DNA of 64,000 bases, from assembly GCF_004353505.1 (NCBI RefSeq), contig NZ_SMNQ01000010.1:165736-229735 (forward strand). The letters are read 5' to 3'. Numbering within the stretch: the first letter of the stretch is position 1; the number at the start of each line of letters is the position of its first letter. The notes beneath the pieces were generated by a model that was given only the letters and a program-made list of their open reading frames with translations, did not search any database and had not been told where the DNA came from. The position numbers and the translations under genes are program-made. Positions 15,758-25,618 of the stretch are shown here, one piece after another. This DNA comes from Streptomyces sp. WAC05374. Lineage in GTDB: Bacteria > Actinomycetota > Actinomycetes > Streptomycetales > Streptomycetaceae.

Positions 15758-15796
15758 CCGCCCGCCCCTGGCGCCCTGCCGGCGCCGGGTGGCGCG

Positions 15797-16624
15797 TCAG
15801 CGCTGAGTGACGCGGGCGGCGGCGGTCCGCTGCCGCCGCCCCATGTGCCGCACCTTGCGTACGGAGGTGAGGAGGCCGGCCACCAGCGTGCCGCCGTACA
15901 GCCAGCCGGCGTGCACGGCCAGCGCGGTCACCACGGCCATCGTCCGGCCGCCGAAGCCGCCGGTGCCCCCGGCGATCGGTACGACCCCGACGGCGAACGC
16001 GATGGGCACGCTGATCGGCGCGGTGACCAGGTCGGCGGCCCGCACCCACAGCGCGGTCAGGGCGCTGACGGGCAGGAACAGCAGCCCGTACACCAGCGGG
16101 GAGCCGTCGAACAGCAGCCAGTCCAGGCAGCCGAGCAGGAACATGGTCGCGCAGGCGAACAGCCCGGCGCCGAGACCGGTCAGCCGGGGGCCGGGCAGCC
16201 GGCGCAGCGCGAGCACCACGGGCGGCACCGCCCGCCGCCCCGGCCCGCCCCCCGGCCGCCTGGGGCCGCTGCCGGGCTTGCCCCCGGGCCCGCCACCACC
16301 GGGGCCGCCCGGGCCGCCGGAGCCGCCACCGGCCCCGCCGGCGGGCCGGCCGCCACCGCTCGGCGCCGGCTTGCCACCCGTCCTGACCGGTGGGCGCGCC
16401 GGACGGGTCCCGACGGGGCGGACGGCCGCGCCGTCGACGAGCGCACCCTGGGGCACGGCGCCCGGGGCGGGCGGGGCGGACGGCGGCGCCGACGCGGCCG
16501 GGCCCACTGGACCGGCCGGGCCGGGGCCCGGCGGGGACTGGGCCCGCCGCCTGCGCTGAGGGGGGCTGTTCCTGTGCTGCTCCACCTGGACAACGTAGGT
16601 CGCCGGGGGCCGGGAATCCGGCAT
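15797..16624 (-). CDS. DUF6542 domain membrane protein
   Basis: The 275-residue protein has a low-complexity N-terminal half (residues 20-130) rich in P, G and A, then hydrophobic segments (about 145-165, 168-188, 200-222 and 228-252) and a basic tail RKVRHMGRRQRTAAARV. The membrane part corresponds to the DUF6542 domain as I recall it for the gene next to ppgK in Streptomyces. No catalytic residues are recognised. The start at 16624 is the first ATG; a later in-frame GTG (VEQHRNS) is possible. Function is unknown and the conserved location is the only clue. Confidence 0.75.
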   Translation of the reverse strand: MPDSRPPATYVVQVEQHRNSPPQRRRRAQSPPGPGPAGPVGPAASAPPSAPPAPGAVPQGALVDGAAVRPVGTRPARPPVRTGGKPAPSGGGRPAGGAGGGSGGPGGPGGGGPGGKPGSGPRRPGGGPGRRAVPPVVLALRRLPGPRLTGLGAGLFACATMFLLGCLDWLLFDGSPLVYGLLFLPVSALTALWVRAADLVTAPISVPIAFAVGVVPIAGGTGGFGGRTMAVVTALAVHAGWLYGGTLVAGLLTSVRKVRHMGRRQRTAAARVTQR

Positions 16625-16759
16625 CGGACACGCCCTTTGGGCGACCTTGGCCGAGAGTTCGCCCCGTGGCCGTCACCCGGCCGCCGTCGCTGCCCGCTCC
16701 GCCACGCCCGTAAACTGGGGGGTCGGCCCACCATCCTCACTTCTAGGGAAGTCGCCAAC

Positions 16760-17848
<1,089 letters not shown>

Positions 17849-17864
17849 CGCCATGGCAACACCT

Positions 17865-17896
17865 GTGCCCGATTCGCCTGTTGGCGGGTCGGGCAC
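17865..17896 (+). terminator. Terminator hairpin after ychF
   Basis: A 14-bp stem (17865-17878 with 17883-17896, two G-U pairs) with a 4-nt loop starts 17 nt after the ychF stop codon. Confidence 0.7.
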
Positions 17897-17975
17897 GGCT
17901 GTGTGTCCGCGGTGAGTCCTCGATCCCGCGATGCGGTGACATCGTGTGGCAGGACGGCGTGGCGGCGACACGGTC

Positions 17976-18357
17976 TCAGACCTTGACGACCTCCACGGGA
18001 GGGCCGCACAGGAGTGTCAGATCCTCGGGGTCGTCACAAGTACGCCATCGTTGCCGCTCTCGCCGCCATCGCACGGCGCGCCCCAACCGGTCACCGTCGT
18101 CACCTGCCTGGACCAGGCCCACGACGGTGCGGTCCTTGCGGTAGAGCTTCGAGAGCCCTTCGCTGTCGGGCAGGGCGGCGTCGGAGGAAGGCGTCCGCGT
18201 CGCCACCAGCGCCATGACCACGCTCGAGGCCGACTACGAACGCGTTCACCCGGCCCGCATCACGTGGGTCCTCGTCGGTCTCGAAGTCGGCGACGATCTC
18301 CCGCACCTTGTCCATGGCGACCCTCTGTTCGAGAGCCTCGGCGACGGGGGTGTGCAT
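17976..18357 (-). pseudogene. Frameshifted hypothetical gene
   Basis: Two reverse-strand frames join into one plausible protein. The first runs from the ATG at 18357 (MHTPVAEALEQRVAMDKV, then a DFETDEDPRDAGRVNAFVVG segment). The second continues near 18222-18236 as ASSVVMALVATRTPSSDAAL, then LPDSEGLSKLYRKDRTVVGL, to the stop at 17976. Each half alone loses sense at the junction: the first frame turns into GHGAGG and arginine-rich filler. A single one-base shift would restore a protein of about 125 residues. I do not recognise the family. Either a true disabling mutation or a sequencing error is possible. Confidence 0.45.
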
Positions 18358-18534
18358 GACGGACCCGAAATTCGTTCGGTCCGCTGGGAGCGAGGCCCGG
18401 TGCGGGCGGTGGGAAGATGCGGGGAGAGGCGGGTGAAGCGGGAGTTCGACGCCCTTCCCGTCGCCCGGCTGCAGGACGTCATGCGTCTCGACACGACCTT
18501 CTGAGGCCCGCGATCGCACGTGCGGCCAAGGAGA

Positions 18535-18558
18535 GGCCGGACTCCGGCGAGTCCGGCC
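18535..18558 (-). terminator. Hairpin downstream of the Uma2 gene
   Basis: ggccggac (18535-18542) pairs with gtccggcc (18551-18558) over an 8-nt loop, 26 nt past the end of the reverse-strand Uma2 gene. Confidence 0.45.
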
Positions 18559-18583
18559 CCTTCCATGTTCAGGAGCTGTCCTT

Positions 18584-19165
18584 TCAGGCGCTCCGGGGAG
18601 GCGTGAGCTTGTCGAGGTCGACACTGATGTCGAAGGGCACCGGTCGCTGGAGGACGCCCCGGAAGATGCCGGCGGGCGCGTAGGCACCCGTGGGTTCGTC
18701 GAGCTCATACACGTGGACGACGGGTGCGCCATTCTCGTCCTCGATGCACCAGTAGTGCGGGATGCCGGCCTCCGCGTATTTACGGAGCTTGACCGTGCGG
18801 TCGCGGTGGGCGGACTCGGGGGAGACGACTTCCACGACGAGCTTCACGTCATCGGGGGCGTACCAGGTGCGGTCGGGATCGTAGGGCAGGTCCGTCAGCA
18901 AGAGGTCCGGCTCGGGGCGGTTGCGGGCATCGAGGCGGATCGTCATCTCCCGCTCGACCTCGACGCCGGCCGGTGCCTGCGCCATGAGCGTGGTGGTCAG
19001 GGCAGTGAGGAGACGGCCGTGCCAGGACCGCTGGGGCGACATCATGAATACGAGGGCTCCGTCGATCAGCTCCGTGTGGCGCGGCGCCTCGGGGAGGTGA
19101 TCCAGGTCCTCCGCGAACCAGCCTTCCGCGCGGGGCGGGCGCATCCAGTCGGGTAGTGCGGTCAT
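18584..19165 (-). CDS. Uma2 family (DUF820) PD-(D/E)xK nuclease-like protein
   Basis: The 193-residue protein matches the Uma2 family: an N-terminal HTELIDGALVFMMSPQRSWH, then RPEPDLLLTDLPYD, LVVEVVSPES and KLRKYAEAGIPHYWCI. The last two hold the E-x-x and lysine positions of a PD-(D/E)xK fold, with the aspartate in EPDLLL. Uma2 proteins are very common in Streptomyces and have no proven substrate; nuclease activity is assumed from the fold. It lies 84 nt downstream of the methyltransferase-specificity gene on the same strand, so the two may be co-transcribed. Confidence 0.85.
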   Translation of the reverse strand: MTALPDWMRPPRAEGWFAEDLDHLPEAPRHTELIDGALVFMMSPQRSWHGRLLTALTTTLMAQAPAGVEVEREMTIRLDARNRPEPDLLLTDLPYDPDRTWYAPDDVKLVVEVVSPESAHRDRTVKLRKYAEAGIPHYWCIEDENGAPVVHVYELDEPTGAYAPAGIFRGVLQRPVPFDISVDLDKLTPPRSA

Positions 19166-19249
19166 GGCTTCACGGTAGCGGCTGCTGCGGCGGCGAGCCG
19201 GGTGCTGCCCCGGAGCCTGCGAATCACGCCTCGCCGCGGCCGCGCGTGC

Positions 19250-21334
19250 CTACGGCGCGGGGATGATGCCTCCGTCCAGCGCGTCATGACGGATGCGTTG
19301 CGTCAGGGCGAGCTGTTCGCGCAGCAGGCGCTCGTTCTCGTCCAGCCGCTTCATCGTGTCGGCAATGACCTGCTGGGTGGCAAGATCGGGCAACACCACG
19401 GGCAGGTCGCCGAGGACATCGAGGGAGATGGTCTTCATCTTCATGCTTCCCGTGGAGTGGGCTTCCAGCCACGTACGTGCCTCCGAACCCCGCAGGTAGG
19501 CGGCGAAGTAGTCGGCGTCGAGCTCGGCGGGGGGACGCAGCAGGAAGCACCCTGTGCCGCACACCCAGCCATGTTGTTCCTCACGGACGACGGCGGCTCG
19601 GCCCAGTTCTCCCCGGCGCGCCAGGACGACATCGCCGGGGCGGAGGTGGAAGCGCTCCAGCCCCAGGGCCTGTCGCTCGCTGATGCACCGGATGCTCGAC
19701 GTGCTGAAGCCGCTTCCCGTCAGGTCTTTCGGCATCACGACAGGGACGCCGCCGGCGTCGACGTAGTGGTCGGCGCGAATCAGACTTCCCGACGGTCCCG
19801 CCAGCAGCAGGCCCCGGGCCTCGCGTAGCCCTTCTGCGGTGCCCTCCACCAGGCGTCGGAGCGGCACACGCGGGGCCTCCCTCTCGCCGCGCGCCACCCG
19901 CTCGCTCCGGTCGAAGCTCTTGCTGAGGCGGGCCGTCGCGCCCGCTGTCGATGCGGCCAGCTCCGCCAGCCCGTCGAGCAGGCGGCGTGTGTCCAGCGCC
20001 GCAGCCGGCTGCTCCTGGGCGGGCGCCACGTACAGCCGGGGGTCGAGGAGGCAGCCGTCGTTCTCCAGGATCTCGTCGTGCGAGACCGAGCAGGAGAATC
20101 CGGGTTCGTCCGGGGTCGCACGGGGAGACCGCAGCCAGGCGTGGAACCGGCCGCTGATGCGGTCCCTGTCCGCCGGGCCGAGCTCACACGCTCGGCGCGG
20201 AGCCTGGGTGCCGAGTCGGCTCGCGTCGATGAAGAGGACGGACTGGGTTTCATCGACGGGGACGTGGCGGGATTTGTCACGGGCGAGTAGCCAGAGGTGC
20301 ACGGGGACCGTCGTGTGGGAGAAGAGATCGGCCGGTAGTGCGACAACGGCGAGAAGCGCGCCTTCGGCCAGTAGCGCCTTGCGGATCTCCGCTGAGCGAC
20401 CGCGTGCGGAGGCGGCGCCCGACGGCATGATCACGGCCGCCTTGCCTTTCTCGCTGAGTCGCGTCCACGCGAGTTGGATCCAGGCGAAGTTCGCGTTCGA
20501 CTCGGGCGGCGGTCCGAAGGGCCAGTCGAGGTGTTCCACACCCTGGACGCGCTGGTTGAAGGGTGGATTGCACAGCACGAATTCGGCCATGCCGTTGCCC
20601 GGACTCCGGAAGAGTGACCCGGGATCGGAGGCACGTACCAGGGGCCGGTCGATCCCGTGCAGGGCCAGGTTCAGCATGGCCACGTGGGGATTGCGGTGAT
20701 CCATGGCGTAGCCCTCGAACGAGGCGCCGTCAACGTGACCCTGCTGTGCGATGTGCCGCGCTGCGGCGGCGAGGAAGCCCCCGGTGCCGCAGGCGGGGTC
20801 GAGTACACGATCGCCGGGCTGGGGAGACAGGGATTCCGCGAGCAGTCGCGTGAGCGTGCGCGGGGTGTGGTACTCGCCCGACGGAGCGGCGCTCTCCGCG
20901 ACGTACCTCTCCAGGAGCAGGTCGGCGACCTCTTCAAGTCCGGCCTCGGCGGCTGTAGGGGGCTGGTGAAGGGCGGCGAGGAAGGCCGCCACCCATGGCA
21001 GGTCCTCCGCCTCGCCCTTGTGGGCAAATACGCTCTCCGGATTCCAGGGGCCGAGCACGGGAAAGCGGTCGTGCCGGGAGGCGAGGAAGAGCGCGTCATT
21101 CAGGTCCCTCAGCGGTGGATACCCGGTCTGTGCCTCGGCAACGGCTCTCGACCACCGTTTGACCAGTTCCTGACCCGGGTCGTCCGCAGAGTCGAGGAAC
21201 CTCGCGAGCATCAGGACGGTGAGCATCGCGGTGAGGTCGCGGTCCGTGCTCCGGCCCCGCTGAAAGGGTGCGTACGCCCGCCACAGTCGGTCGACGACCT
21301 CTGCGGCGGGTCCACTCACGTCCGTGGTCTCCAC
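19250..21334 (-). CDS. N6-adenine DNA methyltransferase fused to a type I specificity domain
   Basis: The 694-residue protein combines an HsdM-like methyltransferase with an HsdS-like half. Motif I is DPACGTGGF (about 179-187) and motif IV is NPPF (256-259), preceded by the GEYHTPRTLTRLL helix typical of type I and IIG enzymes. The C-terminal 200 residues hold one target-recognition domain (GDVVLARRGELGRAAVVRE, YFAAYLRGSEAR) and the closing LPDLATQQVIADTMKRLDEN helix. It would methylate adenine in a specific site. No HsdR or other nuclease subunit is seen nearby apart from Uma2. The GTG at 21334 has a gaggag site 6 nt upstream and is preferred over the GTG at 21361. Confidence 0.85.
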   Translation of the reverse strand: METTDVSGPAAEVVDRLWRAYAPFQRGRSTDRDLTAMLTVLMLARFLDSADDPGQELVKRWSRAVAEAQTGYPPLRDLNDALFLASRHDRFPVLGPWNPESVFAHKGEAEDLPWVAAFLAALHQPPTAAEAGLEEVADLLLERYVAESAAPSGEYHTPRTLTRLLAESLSPQPGDRVLDPACGTGGFLAAAARHIAQQGHVDGASFEGYAMDHRNPHVAMLNLALHGIDRPLVRASDPGSLFRSPGNGMAEFVLCNPPFNQRVQGVEHLDWPFGPPPESNANFAWIQLAWTRLSEKGKAAVIMPSGAASARGRSAEIRKALLAEGALLAVVALPADLFSHTTVPVHLWLLARDKSRHVPVDETQSVLFIDASRLGTQAPRRACELGPADRDRISGRFHAWLRSPRATPDEPGFSCSVSHDEILENDGCLLDPRLYVAPAQEQPAAALDTRRLLDGLAELAASTAGATARLSKSFDRSERVARGEREAPRVPLRRLVEGTAEGLREARGLLLAGPSGSLIRADHYVDAGGVPVVMPKDLTGSGFSTSSIRCISERQALGLERFHLRPGDVVLARRGELGRAAVVREEQHGWVCGTGCFLLRPPAELDADYFAAYLRGSEARTWLEAHSTGSMKMKTISLDVLGDLPVVLPDLATQQVIADTMKRLDENERLLREQLALTQRIRHDALDGGIIPAP

Positions 21335-22238
21335 TGGGAACTCCTCGCTTGGGCGTTTCACTTCGCTCGGAAGTCATGCACGCGGCTGCCGGGTACCAAG
21401 TGAGTGGTACTGCGCAGTGAGGCTGCGCGATCCGATGTCGCCGGAGCCGCGCCAACCGTCCGGCGTTGCCTTCCGATGATTCGTCACCAAGCTAGCAGTG
21501 CAAGCCATGTGATGCGTGGCCCTCACGGGCGCTCATCGCTGCGTGCATGGTCAGTGCGCAGCCAGACTGCGCGATAAGGGGCTCGCCTTCTGGCTGCTGG
21601 AGGGGTTCGCGGATGAGTCGCTGTGCGGGGGAGGTGGCCGCACGGAAGCCCCTGGGGAGTGACTCACGTCACATCGTCGTGGTGTGTCGTCCCTGTGAGG
21701 CGTGGTTACCGACGCCGGCGGCTTTGGGGCGCGGCCGGCCGACGAGTTCGCTGTGCTGTGGGTGCCACGTGCTGAGGAGCGGCTGCGGGGCCGACGTGGA
21801 ATCGCGATGACGGCGAGGGCGGTCGAGGGTTATGCGGCGGCGCTCCGGCCGATTCGAGGCTCACGATGCCCGCCTGAGTGAGCCATCGGTTCGGCTGGTC
21901 GACGAGCAACCGGCGTAGGGCCTGTGGCCCCTCCCCTTGAGGGGGCCGGCAGTCGGCGCGAGTCCGCCGGATGCTCGTACGCACTCGTCGGTGGCGGACA
22001 CTGCAAAACGGCTGGATTACTGGTCAGCGGTCCGAGGGTGGCTCCGCCGCAGACCAGGGCCATGGGCGGAGCTCCGGCTTCCGACCGGCGTCCGGCCGGC
22101 GGCACGCGGGAAGGGGCCGGGCTCCGTGGGGGTCCGGCCCCTGGTCGTGCCGCGGGGCGGCGGGTGACGGGCCGGGCCGGGGTCGGGCCGGGCCGGGGTG
22201 CCGGGTGGCGTGCTGGTGGTGGCTTCGGCGGGGCGGCG
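21335..22238. other. Gene-poor stretch with two copies of a 17-bp dyad
   Basis: No convincing gene was found here. GCGCAG-N5-CTGCGC, followed both times by GAT, occurs at 21412-21428 and 21556-21572, upstream of the methyltransferase gene. A reverse-strand fragment around 21830-21930 (ALRRLLVDQPNRWLTQAGIV) reads like a piece of protein but has no start or context. The last 100 bp are GGGCC-rich and lie downstream of the DUF4242 gene. Confidence 0.6.
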
Positions 22239-22487
22239 TCAGACCGAGAGCGGCACCTCGTGGATCTCGTCGGCGGCGTGGCCGGTGCGCTCGTGGATGC
22301 GCTGGACGGCTTCGGCCGAGGGGCCGGTGGACAGGCAGTACACCGTGCCCGACTGTGGGTCGGCCCAGGCCCGCTCGAAGTGGACCCCTTCTTCCTTCTC
22401 TATGGCGAGGTCCGCCCGGTGCGCCTCGCTGAGCTGCTCGGACGTGATGCCCTTCATTCCTCGGTGGACGTCCATGTAGGTGCCCAT
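22239..22487 (-). CDS. SCO4226-type nickel-binding DUF4242 protein
   Basis: The 82-residue protein (MGTYMDVHRGMKGITSEQL, VHFERAWADPQSGTVYCLS, RIHERTGHAADEIHEVPL) matches the DUF4242 family. The S. coelicolor member SCO4226 is a small ferredoxin-fold protein reported to bind nickel. Histidines in DVHRG, VHFE, RIHERTGH and EIHEV and the cysteine in YCLS are possible ligands. The start at 22487 is preceded on the reverse strand by a ggaggt-type site (cggaggtacggg). Role in metal handling or signalling is not established. It stands alone between a gene-free stretch and the threonine-synthase-like gene. Confidence 0.85.
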   Translation of the reverse strand: MGTYMDVHRGMKGITSEQLSEAHRADLAIEKEEGVHFERAWADPQSGTVYCLSTGPSAEAVQRIHERTGHAADEIHEVPLSV

Positions 22488-22566
22488 GGCTCCCGTACCT
22501 CCGCCTGTTCGGTTGCAGCCCCCCTTCCATGCTGCACCCATGGGCGTCCGGCGTCGCGGTGGCCGC

Positions 22567-23670
22567 TCAGGCCGGGGCCAGACCCGTCTTGGCGCCCGCC
22601 CCGCACAGCGGCACCACCGCGCTGCCCTGCCGTGGCGCGGCGGTGAGGGCCGCCCAGCAGGCCACGCCCGTGGGCTCGACGAACAGTCCGCGGGCGGCCA
22701 AGTCGCGCTGCGCGTCACGGATCTGGTCCTCCGTCACCGTGAGGAAGGTGCCCCCCGAGTCGCGTACCGCCCGGAGGATCTGCCGGGCGCGCGGGGGGTA
22801 CGGGATGGCGATGCCCTCCGCGAGGGTGGGCGCCACCGGGGCCGGGCCCGGTACGTCGTCGGCGCCCGCCCGGAACGCCTCCGCGAGCGGTGCCACGGCC
22901 TCGGCCTGTACGGCCACCAGGGCCGGGCGTGCGGGGATGAGGCCGTGCGCGTACAGCTCGGCGGTGGCGAGGTCGGCGCCCAGGAGGAGGGTGCCGTTGC
23001 CGGCCGGGACGACGAGCGTGTCGGGCAGCCGCCCGCCGAGGTCCTCCCACAGCTCGTACACGTACGTCTTCGTACCGTGCAGGAAGTACGGGTTGAACAC
23101 GTGCGAGGCGTAGAAGGTGCCCGGCTCGTCGGCGGCCTCCCGGGCGGCCCGCGCGGTCGCCTCCCGGTCCCCGGGGACGACCGCGAGCCGGGCCCCGTGC
23201 GCGCGGATCTGCTCCAGCTTCTTCGGCGAGGTGCCCTCGGGGACGTACACCGTGCAGTCCAGGCCCGCGCGGGCGCAGTACGCGGCGACGGCCGTGCCCG
23301 CGTTGCCGCTGCTGTCGGCGATCACGCGGCGCGGCGCGAGGCGGCGGGCGAGTTCGGCGAGCATGACGGCACCGCGGTCCTTGAACGACAGGGTGGGCAT
23401 CAGGAAGTCGAGCTTGGCCGAGACCGTGTCCGTGAGCGGGACGAGCGGGGTGCGGCCCTCGCCGAGGCTGCAGGACGGGCCGGAGAGCGGAAGGGCCTCC
23501 TCGTACCGCCACAAGGAGCCGGTCCGGCCGGCGAGCGCGCCCAGGGGGACGGGGGCGGCCGTGTAATCCAGGTCCCAGGGGCCCCGGCATTCGGGACAGC
23601 ACCAGGTCAGTGACGAAACGGATGATCGGATACCGCACCGGGGGCACACGTAGGCCGTCGTGATCGTCAT
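22567..23670 (-). CDS. PLP-dependent threonine synthase-like enzyme with zinc ribbon
   Basis: The 367-residue protein starts with a zinc ribbon (YVCPRCG ... CCPECRG) and continues as a fold type II PLP enzyme: EGRTPLVPL, the Schiff-base lysine in LSFKDRG, the phosphate-binding SSGNAGTAVA, VPAGNGTLLLG and a closing PLCGAGAKTG. This is the layout of threonine synthase (O-phosphohomoserine to threonine). A second copy outside the thr operon is common in Streptomyces and may use another substrate. An in-frame ATG at 23682 is an alternative start; neither has a clear ribosome site. It is divergent from the subtilase gene. Confidence 0.83.
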   Translation of the reverse strand: MTITTAYVCPRCGIRSSVSSLTWCCPECRGPWDLDYTAAPVPLGALAGRTGSLWRYEEALPLSGPSCSLGEGRTPLVPLTDTVSAKLDFLMPTLSFKDRGAVMLAELARRLAPRRVIADSSGNAGTAVAAYCARAGLDCTVYVPEGTSPKKLEQIRAHGARLAVVPGDREATARAAREAADEPGTFYASHVFNPYFLHGTKTYVYELWEDLGGRLPDTLVVPAGNGTLLLGADLATAELYAHGLIPARPALVAVQAEAVAPLAEAFRAGADDVPGPAPVAPTLAEGIAIPYPPRARQILRAVRDSGGTFLTVTEDQIRDAQRDLAARGLFVEPTGVACWAALTAAPRQGSAVVPLCGAGAKTGLAPA

Positions 23671-23861
23671 GGCGGCCAGCATGTCACTTGTATGGCAGGC
23701 GTGTTACCGGAGCGTCAGGACCCTTGTGGGATTCCTATGGATCGGTCAACCTTTCGCTCGGTAGCGGTATTTCGGCAACGCCGCGTACACGGCGGCGCTG
23801 TTTGTCATGCCTCTGTCAAAACCCCCACAGCAACGCACCACCTATGAGGAGGACCCCTCAC

Positions 23862-25439
23862 ATGTCAGTGATGCGTACCCCGCGGCGAAGACTGGCCGCA
23901 GCCGGCGCCACCGTCGTCGCCGCCCTCGCGCTCGGCACCCTTTCCGCCCTCCCGGCCACCGCGGCCGCGGCCGCCCCGGAAGGTGTGATCGAGAACGCCG
24001 GAGCCCCCGGCGCCATCGCGGGCAGCTACATCGTCACCCTCGACGAGTCGGCCGCCGACGCCGAGTCCAAGGCGGGCAAGGCGGTCGCCGCCCGCTACGG
24101 CGCCAAGATCGAGAAGACGTACACCTCCGCCCTCAACGGCTACGCCGTCGCGCTCTCCGAGGCCCAGGCCAAGAAGCTGGCCGCCGACCCGGCCGTCGAC
24201 TCGGTCGTGCAGAACCGTGTCTTCACCATCAACGGCACCCAGCCGTCGCCGCCGTCCTGGGGCCTGGACCGGATCGACCAGCGCGCCCTGCCCCTCAACC
24301 AGAGCTACACCTACCCCGAGCCGGCGGGTGAGGGCGTCACCGCGTACATCATCGACACCGGCGTACGCATCACGCACAGCGACTTCGGCGGACGGGCCTC
24401 CTACGGCTACGACGCCATCGACAACGACAACACCGCGCAGGACGGCCACGGTCACGGCACGCACGTCGCCGGCACGGTCGCCGGGTCCGCCTACGGTGTG
24501 GCCAAGAAGGCCAGGGTCGTCGGCGTCCGCGTGCTCAACAACTCGGGCTCCGGCACCACCGCGCAGGTCGTCGCCGGCATCGACTGGGTGACCAGGAACG
24601 CCGTCAAGCCGGCCGTCGCCAACATGAGCCTGGGTGGCGGCGTGGACTCGGCGCTCGACACCGCCGTGCGCAACTCCATAGCCTCCGGCGTCACGTACGC
24701 CATCGCGGCGGGCAACGACGGCCGTGACGCCTCCAGCACCTCGCCGGCGCGTGTCACCGAGGCCATCACGGTCGGCTCGACCACCAGCTCGGACGCGCGC
24801 TCCAGCTTCTCCAACTACGGCAGCGTGGTGGACATCTTCGCGCCCGGCTCCTCCATCACCTCCGCGTGGAACAACAGCGACACCGCCACCAGCACCATCT
24901 CCGGTACGTCGATGGCGACTCCGCACGTCGCGGGTGCCGCGGCCCTCTACCTGGCGAACAACCGCACGGCCACCCCGTCGCAGGTCGCCACCGCCCTCAC
25001 CTCCGCCGCCACCACCGGCGTGGTGGGCAACCCGGGCACCGGCTCCCCGAACCGCCTGCTGTACGTGGGTGACGGCGGCACCACGCCGCCGCCCGGCAAG
25101 CGCTTCGAGAACACCGCCGACTACGCGATCAGCGACAACTCCACCACCGAATCGCCCATCACCGTCAGCGGTGTCACGGGTAACGCCCCGTCAACTCTCC
25201 AGGTGCCCGTGAACATCGTTCACACCTACATCGGTGACCTCCAGGTGCAGCTCATCGCGCCGGACGGAACGGCGTACACGCTCAAGGGCTACGGCACGGG
25301 CGGCAGCGCCGACAACATCAACACCACGTACACCGTCAACGCCTCCTCCGAGGTCGCGAACGGCACGTGGAAGCTGCGGGTGAGCGACAACGCGAACTAC
25401 GACACCGGCAAGATCGACTCCTGGGCCCTCCAGTTCTGA
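23862..25439 (+). CDS. Secreted subtilisin-family serine protease with P domain
   Basis: The 525-residue preproenzyme has a signal peptide (RRRLAAAGATVVAALALGTL, cleavage near AAAAA, residue 38), an I9 inhibitor propeptide (SYIVTLDESAADAES, to about 125) and an S8 catalytic domain like aqualysin and proteinase K: D165 in IIDTGV, H198 in GHGTHVAG and S350 in GTSMATP. From about residue 410 a proprotein-convertase P domain follows (NTADYAISDN, VNIVHTYIGDLQ, WKLRVSDNANYDTG), usually a stability or adhesion module. The ATG is set by a gaggagga site at 23846-23853. A strong terminator follows, so it is monocistronic. Confidence 0.95.
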   Translation: MSVMRTPRRRLAAAGATVVAALALGTLSALPATAAAAAPEGVIENAGAPGAIAGSYIVTLDESAADAESKAGKAVAARYGAKIEKTYTSALNGYAVALSEAQAKKLAADPAVDSVVQNRVFTINGTQPSPPSWGLDRIDQRALPLNQSYTYPEPAGEGVTAYIIDTGVRITHSDFGGRASYGYDAIDNDNTAQDGHGHGTHVAGTVAGSAYGVAKKARVVGVRVLNNSGSGTTAQVVAGIDWVTRNAVKPAVANMSLGGGVDSALDTAVRNSIASGVTYAIAAGNDGRDASSTSPARVTEAITVGSTTSSDARSSFSNYGSVVDIFAPGSSITSAWNNSDTATSTISGTSMATPHVAGAAALYLANNRTATPSQVATALTSAATTGVVGNPGTGSPNRLLYVGDGGTTPPPGKRFENTADYAISDNSTTESPITVSGVTGNAPSTLQVPVNIVHTYIGDLQVQLIAPDGTAYTLKGYGTGGSADNINTTYTVNASSEVANGTWKLRVSDNANYDTGKIDSWALQF

Positions 25440-25459
25440 GGCGCCTGAGCGGATGAGGG

Positions 25460-25496
25460 GAGGCGGTCGTCACCCGGACGACCGCCTCTCCGTTTT
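25460..25496 (+). terminator. Intrinsic terminator after the subtilase gene
   Basis: A perfect 12-bp stem (gaggcggtcgtc 25460-25471 with gacgaccgcctc 25477-25488), 5-nt loop, followed by tccgtttt. Confidence 0.9.
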
Positions 25497-25618
25497 CCGC
25501 TGATTGACCGTTATGCCCTATTCGACGCCCGCATTCCGCCTCCTGCCGCCGACCGCGTACGATGCGCCAGCCGCGCGCGCATTCGATTCGTCCCGCCCCG
25601 ACAGGAGCACCGAGAACC

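Noticed and set aside
18214..18504. Plus-strand frame of about 96 codons across the broken gene
   Set aside because: No ribosome site or recognisable protein features; the reverse strand reads better on both sides of the frameshift.
21547..21984. Two overlapping frames (plus 21547-21810, minus 21706-21984)
   Set aside because: Neither has a ribosome site or a recognisable family; composition does not show a clear coding bias, so no gene was called.
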